Below are positions 20,833 to 29,336 of a DNA stretch of 64,000 nucleotides, in pieces (position 1 is the stretch's first letter; the number at the start of each line of letters is the position of its first letter). Below the pieces are notes generated by a model that was given only the letters and a program-made list of their open reading frames with translations, was not told where the DNA came from and did not search any database. The DNA lies in NCBI RefSeq assembly GCF_010731575.1, contig NZ_AP022617.1:3224001-3288000 (forward strand), read 5' to 3'. Made by a program: the position numbers and the translations under genes. This DNA comes from Mycolicibacterium monacense (GTDB lineage: Bacteria > Actinomycetota > Actinomycetes > Mycobacteriales > Mycobacteriaceae).

Positions 20833-22406
20833 ACCTCGTCCAACGGCTGGCCGCATTGTCGGCGGTGGCGAGTCTGGGCGCCGGACGGCTGCCCGAGGAC
20901 GTCCTCGCCGAGGTCCACAGCCTCGACGCACGCGCCGGAACCCGGCTGCGACTCTCGGGCGAGCACACCGTCGTGGCGTTGGCCGGAGCGACCGGAAGCG
21001 GTAAATCCTCCCTGTTCAACGCGATCGCGGGCGCGCCGCTGGCGCAGGTCGGCATCCGGCGGCCGACCACGTCGGCGACCCAGGCCGTCGTGTTCGGACC
21101 GTCCCCCGCCGCCGAACTCCTCGACTGGCTGGAGATCGGCAACCGTCAGGCCGGGGACGCGTCGGCCACCCCGCAGCTGTCCGGGCTGGTGTTGCTCGAC
21201 CTGCCCGACCACGACTCCGTCGAGGTGGCGCACCGCGCCGAGGTCGACCGGCTGATCCGGCTGGTCGACGCCTTCGTCTGGGTGCTCGACCCGCAGAAGT
21301 ACGCCGACGCCATGCTGCACGAGGAGTACCTGCGCCCGCTGGCGCCGCACCGTGAGGTGATGGTCGTCGTCCTCAACCAGGCCGACCGGCTCCCCCTGCC
21401 CGACCTGGCATCGTGCATGCACGATCTGCACCGGCTCATCGCCGAGGACGGTCTGGCGGGTGTGCCGGTGCTGGCCACCTCCGCCGTGAAGCCGGACGGC
21501 GCTTCGGAATTGCACGAGTTCCTCGTCTCGACCGTGGCCGACCACCGGGCGCGAACGGCGCGGGTCAGCGCCGATCTCGACGCGATGGCCGCCCGGCTCG
21601 ACCCGCTGGCGCCCGCGCGGTCGGAGCCCGCGCTCCGCGACGCCGAGCGGCAGCTGCGTGGCGCCCTCGCCGGGGCGGCCGCCGTTCCGACGGTGGTCGA
21701 TGCCGTCGGTCGGGCCTACACCCGCCGCGGACTGGCCGCGACCGGGTGGCCGCCGGTCCGCTGGATACCGAAGATCCGCCCGGATCCGTTGCGGCGCCTG
21801 GGCCTGGACGCCCCCGACACCCAGGGCGAGATCCTGCGGCGGACGTCGATGCCCTCGGGCTCGGCCGCGGCGCGCGCCGGAGTCGACAGCGCGGTGCGCA
21901 CGCTCGCCGACACCGCATCCGACGGGCTGCCCGCGCCGTGGCCACGAATCATGCGGGAGGCGGCGAGGTCTCGGGCCGACGCGGTGCCCGACGCCCTGGA
22001 CCGGGCGGTCGGCGGGGCCGACCTGGGGATGTCGCGGTCACCGCGGTGGTGGCGGTTCTTCGGCGCGCTGCAGTGGCTGCTGATCGCCGTTGCGGTGGCC
22101 GGCGGCGTGTGGTTGGGCGCGCTCGCGGTGTTGGCGTATCTGCAGATCGACCTCGACGCGCCGTCGCTCGGCCCGTTCGCGCTGCCGACGGTCCTGCTCC
22201 TCGGCGGGCTGGCGCTGGGCCTGCTCCTGCGGATCGTCGTGCGCCCGTTCGTGGCGGTGGGCGCGGCGCGGCGACGGCGGAAAGTGGCCTCCGAGTTGCA
22301 CCGGCGGGTCGACGGGGTCGCCGACGAATTCGTGTTGGCGCCCTTGAGAAACGAGCTCACCCGCTACGGGCAGCTCTCAGCGGCGGTGCACGGGCTCAGT
22401 CGCTGA
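20829..22406 (+). CDS. Large P-loop GTPase (YfjP-like), second of a tandem pair
   Basis: 525 residues, ATG overlapping the upstream stop by 4 bases. P-loop ALAGATGSGKSSLFNAIAG near residue 50, switch RPTTSATQAVVFG near 75, G3 LLDLPDHDSVE near 122, and a good G4 VVLNQADRLP near 181 (NQAD, close to NKxD). The C-terminal quarter has two strong transmembrane helices (WLLIAVAVAGGVWLGALAVLAYL and LPTVLLLGGLALGLLLRIVV) followed by an Arg-rich tail, so it is membrane-anchored while its partner probably is not. Pairs of this type resemble IniA/IniC-like or two-subunit bacterial dynamins, which act on membranes; the exact role is inference. Confidence 0.82.
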   Translation: MNLVQRLAALSAVASLGAGRLPEDVLAEVHSLDARAGTRLRLSGEHTVVALAGATGSGKSSLFNAIAGAPLAQVGIRRPTTSATQAVVFGPSPAAELLDWLEIGNRQAGDASATPQLSGLVLLDLPDHDSVEVAHRAEVDRLIRLVDAFVWVLDPQKYADAMLHEEYLRPLAPHREVMVVVLNQADRLPLPDLASCMHDLHRLIAEDGLAGVPVLATSAVKPDGASELHEFLVSTVADHRARTARVSADLDAMAARLDPLAPARSEPALRDAERQLRGALAGAAAVPTVVDAVGRAYTRRGLAATGWPPVRWIPKIRPDPLRRLGLDAPDTQGEILRRTSMPSGSAAARAGVDSAVRTLADTASDGLPAPWPRIMREAARSRADAVPDALDRAVGGADLGMSRSPRWWRFFGALQWLLIAVAVAGGVWLGALAVLAYLQIDLDAPSLGPFALPTVLLLGGLALGLLLRIVVRPFVAVGAARRRRKVASELHRRVDGVADEFVLAPLRNELTRYGQLSAAVHGLSR

Positions 22407-22409
22407 CGC

Positions 22410-23165
22410 TCACGCGTGCCGCAGCACCAGCATCTCGCCGGTGACGGCGCCTTCGGCCAGCAGATCGGCGATCCGACCGCTCTGCCGTTCGGCCAACTGC
22501 CACGCCCGCGATGCGCCGTGCCGTTCGGCGAGAGCGTTCGTGACGGCGTCGACCCGGTCGGTCCACTCCTGCGGGATGGCCGGCAGATCGGCCGTGCTGC
22601 GCCACTTCTCGATTCGCAGGCCCGCGTCGGCGATCAACTCGATGAGTTCACCGCGCGCCGGGAAGTGGTTGCCCTCGGGCTGTTTGGTCAGCAACGGCTC
22701 ACGGGAGACGAAGGCGAGCAGCGCGATGCGACCCGGCGGCCGCACCGTACGGCGCATCTCGCTGAGCAGTTCCAGCTGGTGAGGCGTCGTGCACAGGACG
22801 CCAAGCGACCAGGCGGCGTCGACGCTCGCGTCGGCCAACGGCAGCGCCGATCCGACCGCCTGTACGACGGGGAACCCGAACAGGGTGCGGGCGGCGCGGC
22901 AGGCACCCGCTTCGGGTTCGACGAGCAGTGGCTGCAGCGCAACGGCTTTCGCGGCGTAGGCGGCCGGCCCCCCGACCCCGGCCCCGCAGTCGAGTAACGA
23001 GTCCTCCGCCGTCAACGCCAACTGCTCGATCAGCCAGTCCAGGGCGGCTGGGCTCCCGCTGCCCCGGCAGCCTGCGGGGATGTAGAAGTCCGGGCCGAGA
23101 TCGGCGGCCACCTGCGCCGTCCACTCGGCCACGGTGTCGAACTCGGCGTCCATCGCCTCCGTCAT
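22410..23165 (-). CDS. Class I SAM-dependent methyltransferase
   Basis: 251 residues from MTEAMDAEFD, overlapping the upstream gene's stop by 4 bases. SAM-binding motif I is LLDCGAGVGGPAAYAA near residue 58, motif II VEPEAGACRAAR near 82, and post-motif VDAAWSLGVLCTTPHQLELLSEMRRTVRP near 115. Resembles UbiE/Erg6-type small-molecule methyltransferases, but the acceptor cannot be read. Co-transcribed after the MTHFR-like gene, which suggests linked methyl-group chemistry (inference). Confidence 0.88.
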   Translation of the reverse strand: MTEAMDAEFDTVAEWTAQVAADLGPDFYIPAGCRGSGSPAALDWLIEQLALTAEDSLLDCGAGVGGPAAYAAKAVALQPLLVEPEAGACRAARTLFGFPVVQAVGSALPLADASVDAAWSLGVLCTTPHQLELLSEMRRTVRPPGRIALLAFVSREPLLTKQPEGNHFPARGELIELIADAGLRIEKWRSTADLPAIPQEWTDRVDAVTNALAERHGASRAWQLAERQSGRIADLLAEGAVTGEMLVLRHA

Positions 23166-24145
23166 GCCCCCACCTCCGCTTTGACGAGTCGGCCGACCTC
23201 GGCCTTGATCTCGGCGCCCACCCGGGTGCCGGAGGCCGATGCCAGTCCCGAGACGTTGACGCCGTCGACGCCGTCGATCGCCAGCAGCGCCCGCGCCTCC
23301 GCGACGGCGGCCGCGATACCGGCCGACACCGGGTCCGCGGCCCCGAGGACCTCGTCCACCACCGACTGGTCGAGTTCGAGTCCCGGGAGCCCCTGCAGGA
23401 CGGCGGCGGACACCACGTCGGTGAACACCGCGACCGCGGCCACCACCGGCATCGACAGACCGGCTGTACGCGCGGTGGCCATGAAGTCGGTGATCGTGTC
23501 CGGGTACGGCACGTGGTTGAGCACGGCGAGGCTCGCGCCGGCGCGCTGCTTCTCGACCAGCCGCGCGGGCCGGGCGTGCACCGGCGGTGCGGTGGGCGTC
23601 TCCGGCACGGCGGGCACCATGCCGACCGACGCGGCCAGTGAGACCAGGCGCGGACCGTCGAGGTCGAAGGTCTGGGTGACGTCCGGGCGCACGTCGTACC
23701 CGCGGCCGTCGCCGGTCACGCAGAGCACGGTCCCGACACCGAGGCTGCGCAGCCCGCGCAACTCCTGCTCGAGGACGATGCGGTTGCGGTCGCGGCACGA
23801 CAGCGTGATCCACGGGGTCACCCCGGCCTCGAGCAGCAGACGGCCCATCAGCGTGGGCGGAAAATCCGGCCGGTTCTGGTGCTCGCCCACCAGGACGGCG
23901 TCACACGACCGGCCGAGGATGCGGGCGGTCGCGGCGACGTCGTCCTCGTCGAACGGTGCGCAACTGAAGTCGGTCAGCACGAGCGGCGCCTGCGCCGGCC
24001 GTGACGCCGGTTCCACTCCCGACCACGGCACCACGTCGGGGAAGGCGCAGGGTCCTGTGCGCATTTCGCACTGCCCGTCGGGTCGGACACCGCCGCAGGG
24101 GCCGAACTGCATCCGCTTGGGACATTGCAGGTCAGTCGACGTCAT
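23162..24145 (-). CDS. Methylenetetrahydrofolate reductase-like protein with N-terminal MTHFR_C cysteine motif
   Basis: About 327 residues from MTSTDLQCPKRM; the longer open frame upstream crosses the operator region and is unlikely. Residues 8-35 hold four Cys (CPKRMQFGPCGG, then QCEMRTGPCAF), the signature of the MTHFR_C domain, normally a C-terminal or separate zinc-binding module. The remainder looks like an MTHFR TIM barrel: TLSCRDRNRIVLEQELRGL, SLGVGTVLCVTGDG, and NHVPYPDTITDFMATARTAG. The Cys module therefore precedes the barrel, the reverse of the order I expect. It may oxidise or reduce methyl-tetrahydrofolate; the coenzyme is not clear. Operon with the methyltransferase. Confidence 0.8.
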   Translation of the reverse strand: MTSTDLQCPKRMQFGPCGGVRPDGQCEMRTGPCAFPDVVPWSGVEPASRPAQAPLVLTDFSCAPFDEDDVAATARILGRSCDAVLVGEHQNRPDFPPTLMGRLLLEAGVTPWITLSCRDRNRIVLEQELRGLRSLGVGTVLCVTGDGRGYDVRPDVTQTFDLDGPRLVSLAASVGMVPAVPETPTAPPVHARPARLVEKQRAGASLAVLNHVPYPDTITDFMATARTAGLSMPVVAAVAVFTDVVSAAVLQGLPGLELDQSVVDEVLGAADPVSAGIAAAVAEARALLAIDGVDGVNVSGLASASGTRVGAEIKAEVGRLVKAEVGA

Positions 24146-24235
24146 CCCGCCAGGCCACCCCTCCACACCGTCACTTGTTCGCAGGCATGTACCCGGCGGA
24201 CCCGATTCCCAAGCGAAGTCGCACACCACCACGTA

Positions 24236-24251
24236 GTCAACAACTGTTGAC
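24236..24251. promoter_or_regulatory. Palindromic operator candidate, site 1
   Basis: GTCAACA-AC-TGTTGAC is a perfect 7-2-7 palindrome in the divergent region between the MTHFR-like gene and the 134-residue protein. An almost identical element lies 44 bases away (24280), about four helical turns. Confidence 0.65.
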
Positions 24252-24279
24252 ACCCTCACGCAGCAGGCCTACCGTCGTA

Positions 24280-24295
24280 GTCAACGACTGTTGAC
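24280..24295. promoter_or_regulatory. Palindromic operator candidate, site 2
   Basis: GTCAACG-AC-TGTTGAC, one base different from site 1, ending 21 bases before the plus-strand start codon. The pair probably controls both divergent operons. No regulator gene is adjacent, so the cognate protein is unknown. Confidence 0.65.
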
Positions 24296-24316
24296 TTGCT
24301 TGAACGGAGTGTTCCC

Positions 24317-24721
24317 ATGACCGTCACCGCCATCCAGATCGGCCTCGCCCCCGAGGTCATCGACTACTCCTCGCCGGACTTCGCCCAGTTCGCGAACCTG
24401 TCGAGGGAGACGTTGCGAGCCGCCAACGACAGGAACGTCGACGAGTTACGGGCCGCCGGCTACCACGTCGACAACTGCCTGATCGACTTCGGTGAGGCGG
24501 GCGCCGCGAAGGCACGAGAGTGGTTGAGCGCCAAGCGCTACGACGCGGTGCTGATCGGGGCCGGGGTGCGCATGGTCGCGCGCAACACGTGGCTGTTCGA
24601 GGCGATCGTCAACGCCGCTCATGTCAGCCAACCGGCCTGCCGCTTCGTGTTCAACCGCGAGGCCAAGGCCACCCCCGACGACATCCGCCGTTGGTACCCC
24701 GACCCGGAGGCGCACCGATGA
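24317..24721 (+). CDS. Conserved hypothetical protein, 134 residues
   Basis: Start ATG (MTVTAIQIGLAPEVIDY) has GGAG 9 bases upstream; an ATG-less extension overlaps operator site 2. A soluble alpha/beta pattern is visible: SRETLRAANDRNVDELRAAGYHV, DAVLIGAGVRMVARNTWLFE, NAAHVSQPACRFVFN, suggesting a small Rossmann-like fold, but no known motif is recognised. It overlaps the next gene by 4 bases and is first in the operon with the flavin hydroxylase. It may be an accessory of that enzyme (inference only). Confidence 0.75.
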   Translation: MTVTAIQIGLAPEVIDYSSPDFAQFANLSRETLRAANDRNVDELRAAGYHVDNCLIDFGEAGAAKAREWLSAKRYDAVLIGAGVRMVARNTWLFEAIVNAAHVSQPACRFVFNREAKATPDDIRRWYPDPEAHR

Positions 24722-26154
24722 CCACCGCGGTCGACGTCGTGATCGTCGGCGCCGGGCCGACCGGTCTGACCGCCGCTGGTGACCTGGCCCGCGCCGGTCG
24801 CACCGTCGTGGTGTTCGAGAAACGGTCGACGCCGAATCCGTCGAGCCGCGCGTTCGCCACGATGGCACGCACGCTCGAGGTCCTCGACGCGCGCGGCCTC
24901 GCCGGCGACCTGATCGCGCAGGGGCACCGCGCGCCGGGGGTGTCGCTCTTCGCCGGCGCGCAGATCGATCTCAGCCACCTCGACTCGCCGTACCCGTTCG
25001 TGTTGGTCACCCCGCAGACCAACGTCGACCGCACCCTTCTGGACTACGCCCAGCGGTACGGCGCCGACATCAGACGCGGCGTGGCAGTCGTGGGGATCGA
25101 CCAGGACGCCGACGGTGTGACGGTCACGGCCAGGTCCCAGGACTCGTCGCGTGACATCGCCTGGCGGGCAGACTATGTCGTCGGCGCGGACGGGGCGCAC
25201 AGCACGGTGCGCGAATTGCTGCGCATCGACTTCCCGGGTAGGACGATCCTGTCCTCGCTCGTCCTGGCCGACGTCAAGCTGTCCGACGGCCCCGCCGGCG
25301 GAGGTCTGACCGTCGGCAGCACCCGCGACGTGTTCGGATTTCTGGCGCCCTATGACCGCCACGATGCCGACGGATCCTGGTATCGCGCGATGTTGTGGGA
25401 CCGCCACCACCAGGTTCCCGACCACGTGCCTGCCGACCGCACCGAGATCAGCGGGGTCCTCGCGCGGGCCTTCGACACCGACCCCGGTCTGGTGAACGTC
25501 GACTGGACGTCGCGATTCCATTGCGACGAAAGGCAGGTCGCGCAGTACCGGCACGGCCGCGTGTTCCTCGCCGGCGACGCCGCGCACGTGCACTCCCCCA
25601 TGGGTGGGCAGGGGATGAACACCGGCATCCAGGACGCGGCCAACCTCGCTTGGAAACTCGACGCTGTGCTGGCCGGGGCCGACGACGCCCTCCTCGACAC
25701 CTACCACTGCGAGCGTCATCCGATCGGACGGCGGGTGCTGCGGCAGTCCGGGCTGATGGCACGAGGCATCACGCTTCGCCCGCGGGTGGCGCGGTGGGTG
25801 CGAAACAGGCTGGCGCCGAGGCTACTTCAGGTACCGATGATCCGCGACGGCGTGGCGGGCAGCTTCGCGGGGACCGGCCTTCGCTATCCGGGCGCCGGCC
25901 TCGTCGGAACCCGCGCCACCCAGATCCCGTTGACCGAGGGGCGACTTTCCGAACTGCTCCGCACGCCGGGTTTCGTACTGATCCGTGAACGCGGCGCCGC
26001 CGTCGTGGACTCGTTCAGCGGACACCAGGCCGAACGCACCGACGATGGTCCGGCCGTGCTGATACGTCCCGACGGTTACGTCGCGTGGGCCGGGGATTCG
26101 GCGGACCATCCGCCGTGGGTGACGTGTCCTTCATCGTCAGCGGTGCGCGGATAG
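24718..26154 (+). CDS. FAD-dependent aromatic hydroxylase (PHBH/TfdB-type class A monooxygenase)
   Basis: 478 residues. Three family motifs are intact: the N-terminal GxGxxG (VVIVGAGPTGLTAAGDLARAG), the DG motif (YVVGADGAHSTVRELL) near residue 160, and the GD motif (VFLAGDAAHVHSPMGGQGMN) near 283. The C-terminus (residues 400-478) has the thioredoxin-like tail of the phenol-hydroxylase branch (GFVLIRERGAAVVDSF, VLIRPDGYVAWAG). It should hydroxylate a phenolic or polyketide-like substrate with NAD(P)H and O2. Translationally coupled to the 134-residue protein and divergent from the MTHFR-like/methyltransferase operon through shared operators. Confidence 0.92.
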   Translation: MTTAVDVVIVGAGPTGLTAAGDLARAGRTVVVFEKRSTPNPSSRAFATMARTLEVLDARGLAGDLIAQGHRAPGVSLFAGAQIDLSHLDSPYPFVLVTPQTNVDRTLLDYAQRYGADIRRGVAVVGIDQDADGVTVTARSQDSSRDIAWRADYVVGADGAHSTVRELLRIDFPGRTILSSLVLADVKLSDGPAGGGLTVGSTRDVFGFLAPYDRHDADGSWYRAMLWDRHHQVPDHVPADRTEISGVLARAFDTDPGLVNVDWTSRFHCDERQVAQYRHGRVFLAGDAAHVHSPMGGQGMNTGIQDAANLAWKLDAVLAGADDALLDTYHCERHPIGRRVLRQSGLMARGITLRPRVARWVRNRLAPRLLQVPMIRDGVAGSFAGTGLRYPGAGLVGTRATQIPLTEGRLSELLRTPGFVLIRERGAAVVDSFSGHQAERTDDGPAVLIRPDGYVAWAGDSADHPPWVTCPSSSAVRG

Positions 26155-26172
26155 GGCAGCGATCGTCCGGCG

Positions 26173-27012
26173 ATGCTGGATGATCCACACATGGACATCG
26201 CGCTGTGGGTGGTCGTGCTGCTCGAGTTCGCCGGCCTGGTCACCCTCGGCGTCCTTCTCCTCGTCGCCCGGCGCAGACTGGCGTCGGCACGTAAGCAGGT
26301 CGTGCGACGCAGCGACGGTGACGGGCCGCGCCGGCGCCGCCGACCGATGGGGGTTGCGCCGCTGGCCATCAAGACCGTCGCTAACACGGTGCAGACCGCC
26401 GACTCGATCATCCGGCGGCAGCTCGGCGCATCGGTGCGCAGCTCGATCGAAGACCTGGCCGGCTGGGCGCGGGTGGAACGCCCGGACCTCGCCCGCATCA
26501 CCGCCGACGGACGAGTGGTGCTGGTGTTCTCCGACATCGAGGGGTCGACGCAACGCAACGCGACGCTGGGTGATCGCGACTGGGTGGAGCTTCTCGAGCG
26601 CCACGAACAGCTGATCCGGCGACAGGTCACGGCCCACCGGGGTTTCGTCGTCAAAAACCAAGGTGACGGTTTCATGATCGCCTTCCCGGAGCCCGCGGGC
26701 GCCGTCCGGTGTTGTATTGCGGTGCAGCAGGCGCTTCTTCAAGACGGGTATGCCACGGACGGAATTCGCGTGCGGACGGGCGTCCACGTCGGCACCTCGG
26801 TCCGGCGCGGTGACGACCTGTTCGGTCTCGACGTCGCGACGGCCGCACGGGTCGCCGACCTCGCCGACGGCGGTCAGATCCTGGTCAGCGAAGCGCTCCG
26901 CGGGGCGGTCGGTGAGGACGCGGGAATCGATTTCGGTACGAGACGTGACGTCGAGCTCAAAGGCCTTCCCGCACCGCAGACGGTGTACGCAGTGGAGATC
27001 CCGCGCTCTTGA
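26173..27012 (+). CDS. Membrane-anchored class III adenylate/guanylate cyclase
   Basis: 279 residues (ATG at 26191 is an alternative). One N-terminal transmembrane helix (ALWVVVLLEFAGLVTLGVLLLV), a basic linker (RRRRRP), then a CHD cyclase domain: metal-binding Asp in VFSDIEGSTQ near 121, the substrate-specifying Lys and second metal Asp in KNQGDGFMIAF near 160, and the transition-state region DVATAARVADLADGGQILVS near 222. Key catalytic positions look present, so cAMP production is plausible; which base is used cannot be told. Only 18 bases follow the hydroxylase gene, but functional linkage is uncertain. Confidence 0.9.
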   Translation: MLDDPHMDIALWVVVLLEFAGLVTLGVLLLVARRRLASARKQVVRRSDGDGPRRRRRPMGVAPLAIKTVANTVQTADSIIRRQLGASVRSSIEDLAGWARVERPDLARITADGRVVLVFSDIEGSTQRNATLGDRDWVELLERHEQLIRRQVTAHRGFVVKNQGDGFMIAFPEPAGAVRCCIAVQQALLQDGYATDGIRVRTGVHVGTSVRRGDDLFGLDVATAARVADLADGGQILVSEALRGAVGEDAGIDFGTRRDVELKGLPAPQTVYAVEIPRS

Positions 27013-27046
27013 GACGCCCCAGCCAGGGTGTGCCACGAACCGCGCT

Positions 27047-27070
27047 TATACTAGAATTGTAATTAACAAT
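27047..27070 (+). promoter_or_regulatory. Promoter and operator candidate upstream of SDR
   Basis: In the otherwise GC-rich 147-base gap (27013-27159) a short AT-rich patch carries TATACT (27047-27052, a good -10 hexamer) followed by the palindrome ATTGT-AATTA-ACAAT at 27056-27070. A repressor bound there would occlude the promoter of the SDR gene. No -35 is clear. Confidence 0.45.
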
Positions 27071-27159
27071 CGCGGCCTGACCGCCGGAACCGGGACGCCT
27101 GCGCGTCGAGCCCGGGGCACCGCACGCCGCGCACCATCAAACAGTCAGAGGGAGTCACG

Positions 27160-27930
27160 GTGAGCGAGAAGTCGTATGCCGTCATCGTCGGCGGGGCGTC
27201 GGGTATCGGCGCCACCATCGTCCGCGCCATGGCCGATCGCGGCTACGCGGTGGTGGTCGCCGATCGCAACATCGACGCGGCGAACGCGCTGGTCGAACAA
27301 CTCGGTGCGGGTGGACATACCGCCGCCGAGGTCGACGTCGTCGACGAAGCAGGCGTGGCAACGCTTTTCGAGTCGGTGGCCGCACTGCCCGGGAGGTTCG
27401 AGGTCGCGGTCAACTGCGCGGGCATCACCGCGCTCGGCCTGGTCACGGATCTGCCCGTCAACAAGTTCCGCCGCGTCGTCGACGTGTGCCTGGCCGGCGC
27501 GTTCCTCGTCATCCAGCATGCCGGCAGGCACCTCGCCGACGGCGGCACGATCATCTCGCTGAGCTCACTCAACGCCCGGCAGCCCGCGGTCGGCATGAGC
27601 GCCTACAGTTCCGCCAAGGCCGGGCTGTCGATGCTGACCCAGGTGGCCGCACTGGAACTCGCCCCGCGGATCCGGGTCAACGCGGTGGCGCCCGGGCTGG
27701 TGCGAACCCCGTTGACGTCCGGAGCGTTGGGCGTGCCCGGCGTGGAGGACGAGTACGTCGAGAACATCCCGCTGGGCCGGCCCGGTACGCCGGAGGAGAT
27801 CGCGGATGCGGTGATGTACCTGGCCACCGCCGAGTGGACCACCGGCGAAGTGCTCGACCTCAACGGCGGAGCGCATCTGATGCGCTACCCGAACGTGCAC
27901 GCCCACTTCGAACAGGCCCGCACCCGGTGA
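27160..27930 (+). CDS. Short-chain dehydrogenase/reductase
   Basis: 256 residues, GTG start with GGGAG 7 bases upstream. Classical SDR: VGGASGIGATIV, NCAGITALG, Ser in SLSSLNARQ, Tyr and Lys in YSSAKAG, then NAVAPGLVRTPLTSG and a C-terminal EVLDLNGGAHLMRYPNV. Probably a 3-hydroxyacyl-CoA or alcohol dehydrogenase of the following catabolic cluster. A 218-base gap with its own likely promoter separates it from the thiolase. Confidence 0.9.
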   Translation: MSEKSYAVIVGGASGIGATIVRAMADRGYAVVVADRNIDAANALVEQLGAGGHTAAEVDVVDEAGVATLFESVAALPGRFEVAVNCAGITALGLVTDLPVNKFRRVVDVCLAGAFLVIQHAGRHLADGGTIISLSSLNARQPAVGMSAYSSAKAGLSMLTQVAALELAPRIRVNAVAPGLVRTPLTSGALGVPGVEDEYVENIPLGRPGTPEEIADAVMYLATAEWTTGEVLDLNGGAHLMRYPNVHAHFEQARTR

Positions 27931-28148
27931 CGCGAAGCGGGCACGCCGGCGTGTCCTCGATGACACTCGCGACGGGTGCCGAGAAGTCGCCGAGGCGGCC
28001 CAGGCGCATCGAGACGATGTGATGCCTCCGCCCGTCAACCGCCAGTTATCACTCATATCAGCGTTGAACCCACCAACAGGGTTGCGCTGGTGCAGTCAAA
28101 GCCCATATGGTTATTTTCGATTCTAGTCATTTCAAGCGTGAGGTGGAC
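27931..28148. other. Intergenic region upstream of thiolase operon
   Basis: 218 bases. The first half is GC-rich without a convincing reading frame; the second half is markedly more AT-rich (around 28090-28135) and probably holds the promoter of the thiolase-MaoC operon. No clear palindrome was seen. Confidence 0.4.
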
Positions 28149-29336
28149 ATGCAGAGCACCGTCTGTATCGCGGGGGTCGGGATGACCCCCTTCGCCAAGC
28201 CGGGGAAGAGCGCGGATTACCAGCAGATGGGCGCCCAGGCGGCCCGCGCGGCCCTCGCCGACGCCGGGCTGGACTACGCCAAGGTCGAGCAGGCCTACGC
28301 GGGCTACGTCTACGGCGACTCCACGTCGGGCCAGGCGACGCTGTACCACCTCGGTCTCTCGGGTATCCCGGTGGTCAACGTCAACAACAACTGTTCGACC
28401 GGATCCTCCGCACTGTGGCTCGCGCGACAGGCGGTCGCGTCGGGCGTCGCGGATTGCGTGCTGGCGCTTGGCTTCGAGCAGATGCGTCCGGGCGCACTGG
28501 CCGCCGTATGGGACGACCGGCCGAGCTCGACCGGGAAGTTCGAGGAGATCGCCCTGGGCCGACCGGGCGCAGATCCCAAGGCCCCGATGGCCGCACAGCT
28601 CTTCGGCGGTGCGGGAGTGGCGCACATGGAGCGCTTCGGAACCAAACCCGAGACGTTCGGCCGAATTTCGGTCAAGGCGCGCCAGCATGCTGCGCGTAAC
28701 CCGTTCGCGGTCTTTCGCGATCCGGTGACACTCGACGAGGTGATGGCCTCTCCGACGATCTGGGGACCGTTGACCCGACTGCAGTGCTGCCCTCCCACCT
28801 GCGGGGCGGCTGCGGCGGTGGTGTGCAGCACCGAGTTCGCTGCCGCGCACGGCATCGACGGAGCTGTGGGCATCAGGGCACAGTCGCTGGTCACCGATCT
28901 GCCGGGCGCGTTCGACGGCGAAGACATGCGCCGCGTCGTGGGTTACGACATGACGGCGAAGGCCGCGGCCGACGTGTACGAAGCGGCCGGCGTGGGACCC
29001 GAGGACATCCCCGTGGTCGAACTGCACGACTGCTTCACGACCAACGAGCTGATCACCTATGAGGGGCTCGGACTGACTCCCGAGGGCACCGCGGAGAAGT
29101 TCATCCTCGACGGTGACAACACCTACGGCGGACGGGTGGTGACCAATCCGTCGGGTGGCCTGTTGTCCAAGGGGCATCCGCTCGGCGCCACCGGACTGGC
29201 GCAATGCGCCGAACTGGTCTGGCAGTTGCGTGGCGAGGCCGGCGACCGGCAGGTCGAGGGGGCTCGACTGGGACTGCAGCACAACCTCGGACTCGGTGGC
29301 GCCTGTGTGGTCACCCTCTACGAGAAGAGCGCATGA
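28149..29336 (+). CDS. SCP-x-type thiolase / lipid-transfer protein
   Basis: 395 residues from MQSTVCIAGVGM, with GAGGT 6 bases upstream. Thiolase-fold protein of the SCP-2/Ltp branch: nucleophile Cys in NVNNNCSTGSSALWLARQ near residue 84, HDCFTTNELITYEG near 295, and [14 protein letters not shown] near 340 with the active His. The Cys suggests genuine thiolytic ability rather than the Ltp2-type aldolase form, but this needs testing. Stop overlaps the next gene by 4 bases; thiolase plus two MaoC dehydratases form one operon. Confidence 0.9.
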   Translation: MQSTVCIAGVGMTPFAKPGKSADYQQMGAQAARAALADAGLDYAKVEQAYAGYVYGDSTSGQATLYHLGLSGIPVVNVNNNCSTGSSALWLARQAVASGVADCVLALGFEQMRPGALAAVWDDRPSSTGKFEEIALGRPGADPKAPMAAQLFGGAGVAHMERFGTKPETFGRISVKARQHAARNPFAVFRDPVTLDEVMASPTIWGPLTRLQCCPPTCGAAAAVVCSTEFAAAHGIDGAVGIRAQSLVTDLPGAFDGEDMRRVVGYDMTAKAAADVYEAAGVGPEDIPVVELHDCFTTNELITYEGLGLTPEGTAEKFILDGDNTYGGRVVTNPSGGLLSKGHPLGATGLAQCAELVWQLRGEAGDRQVEGARLGLQHNLGLGGACVVTLYEKSA

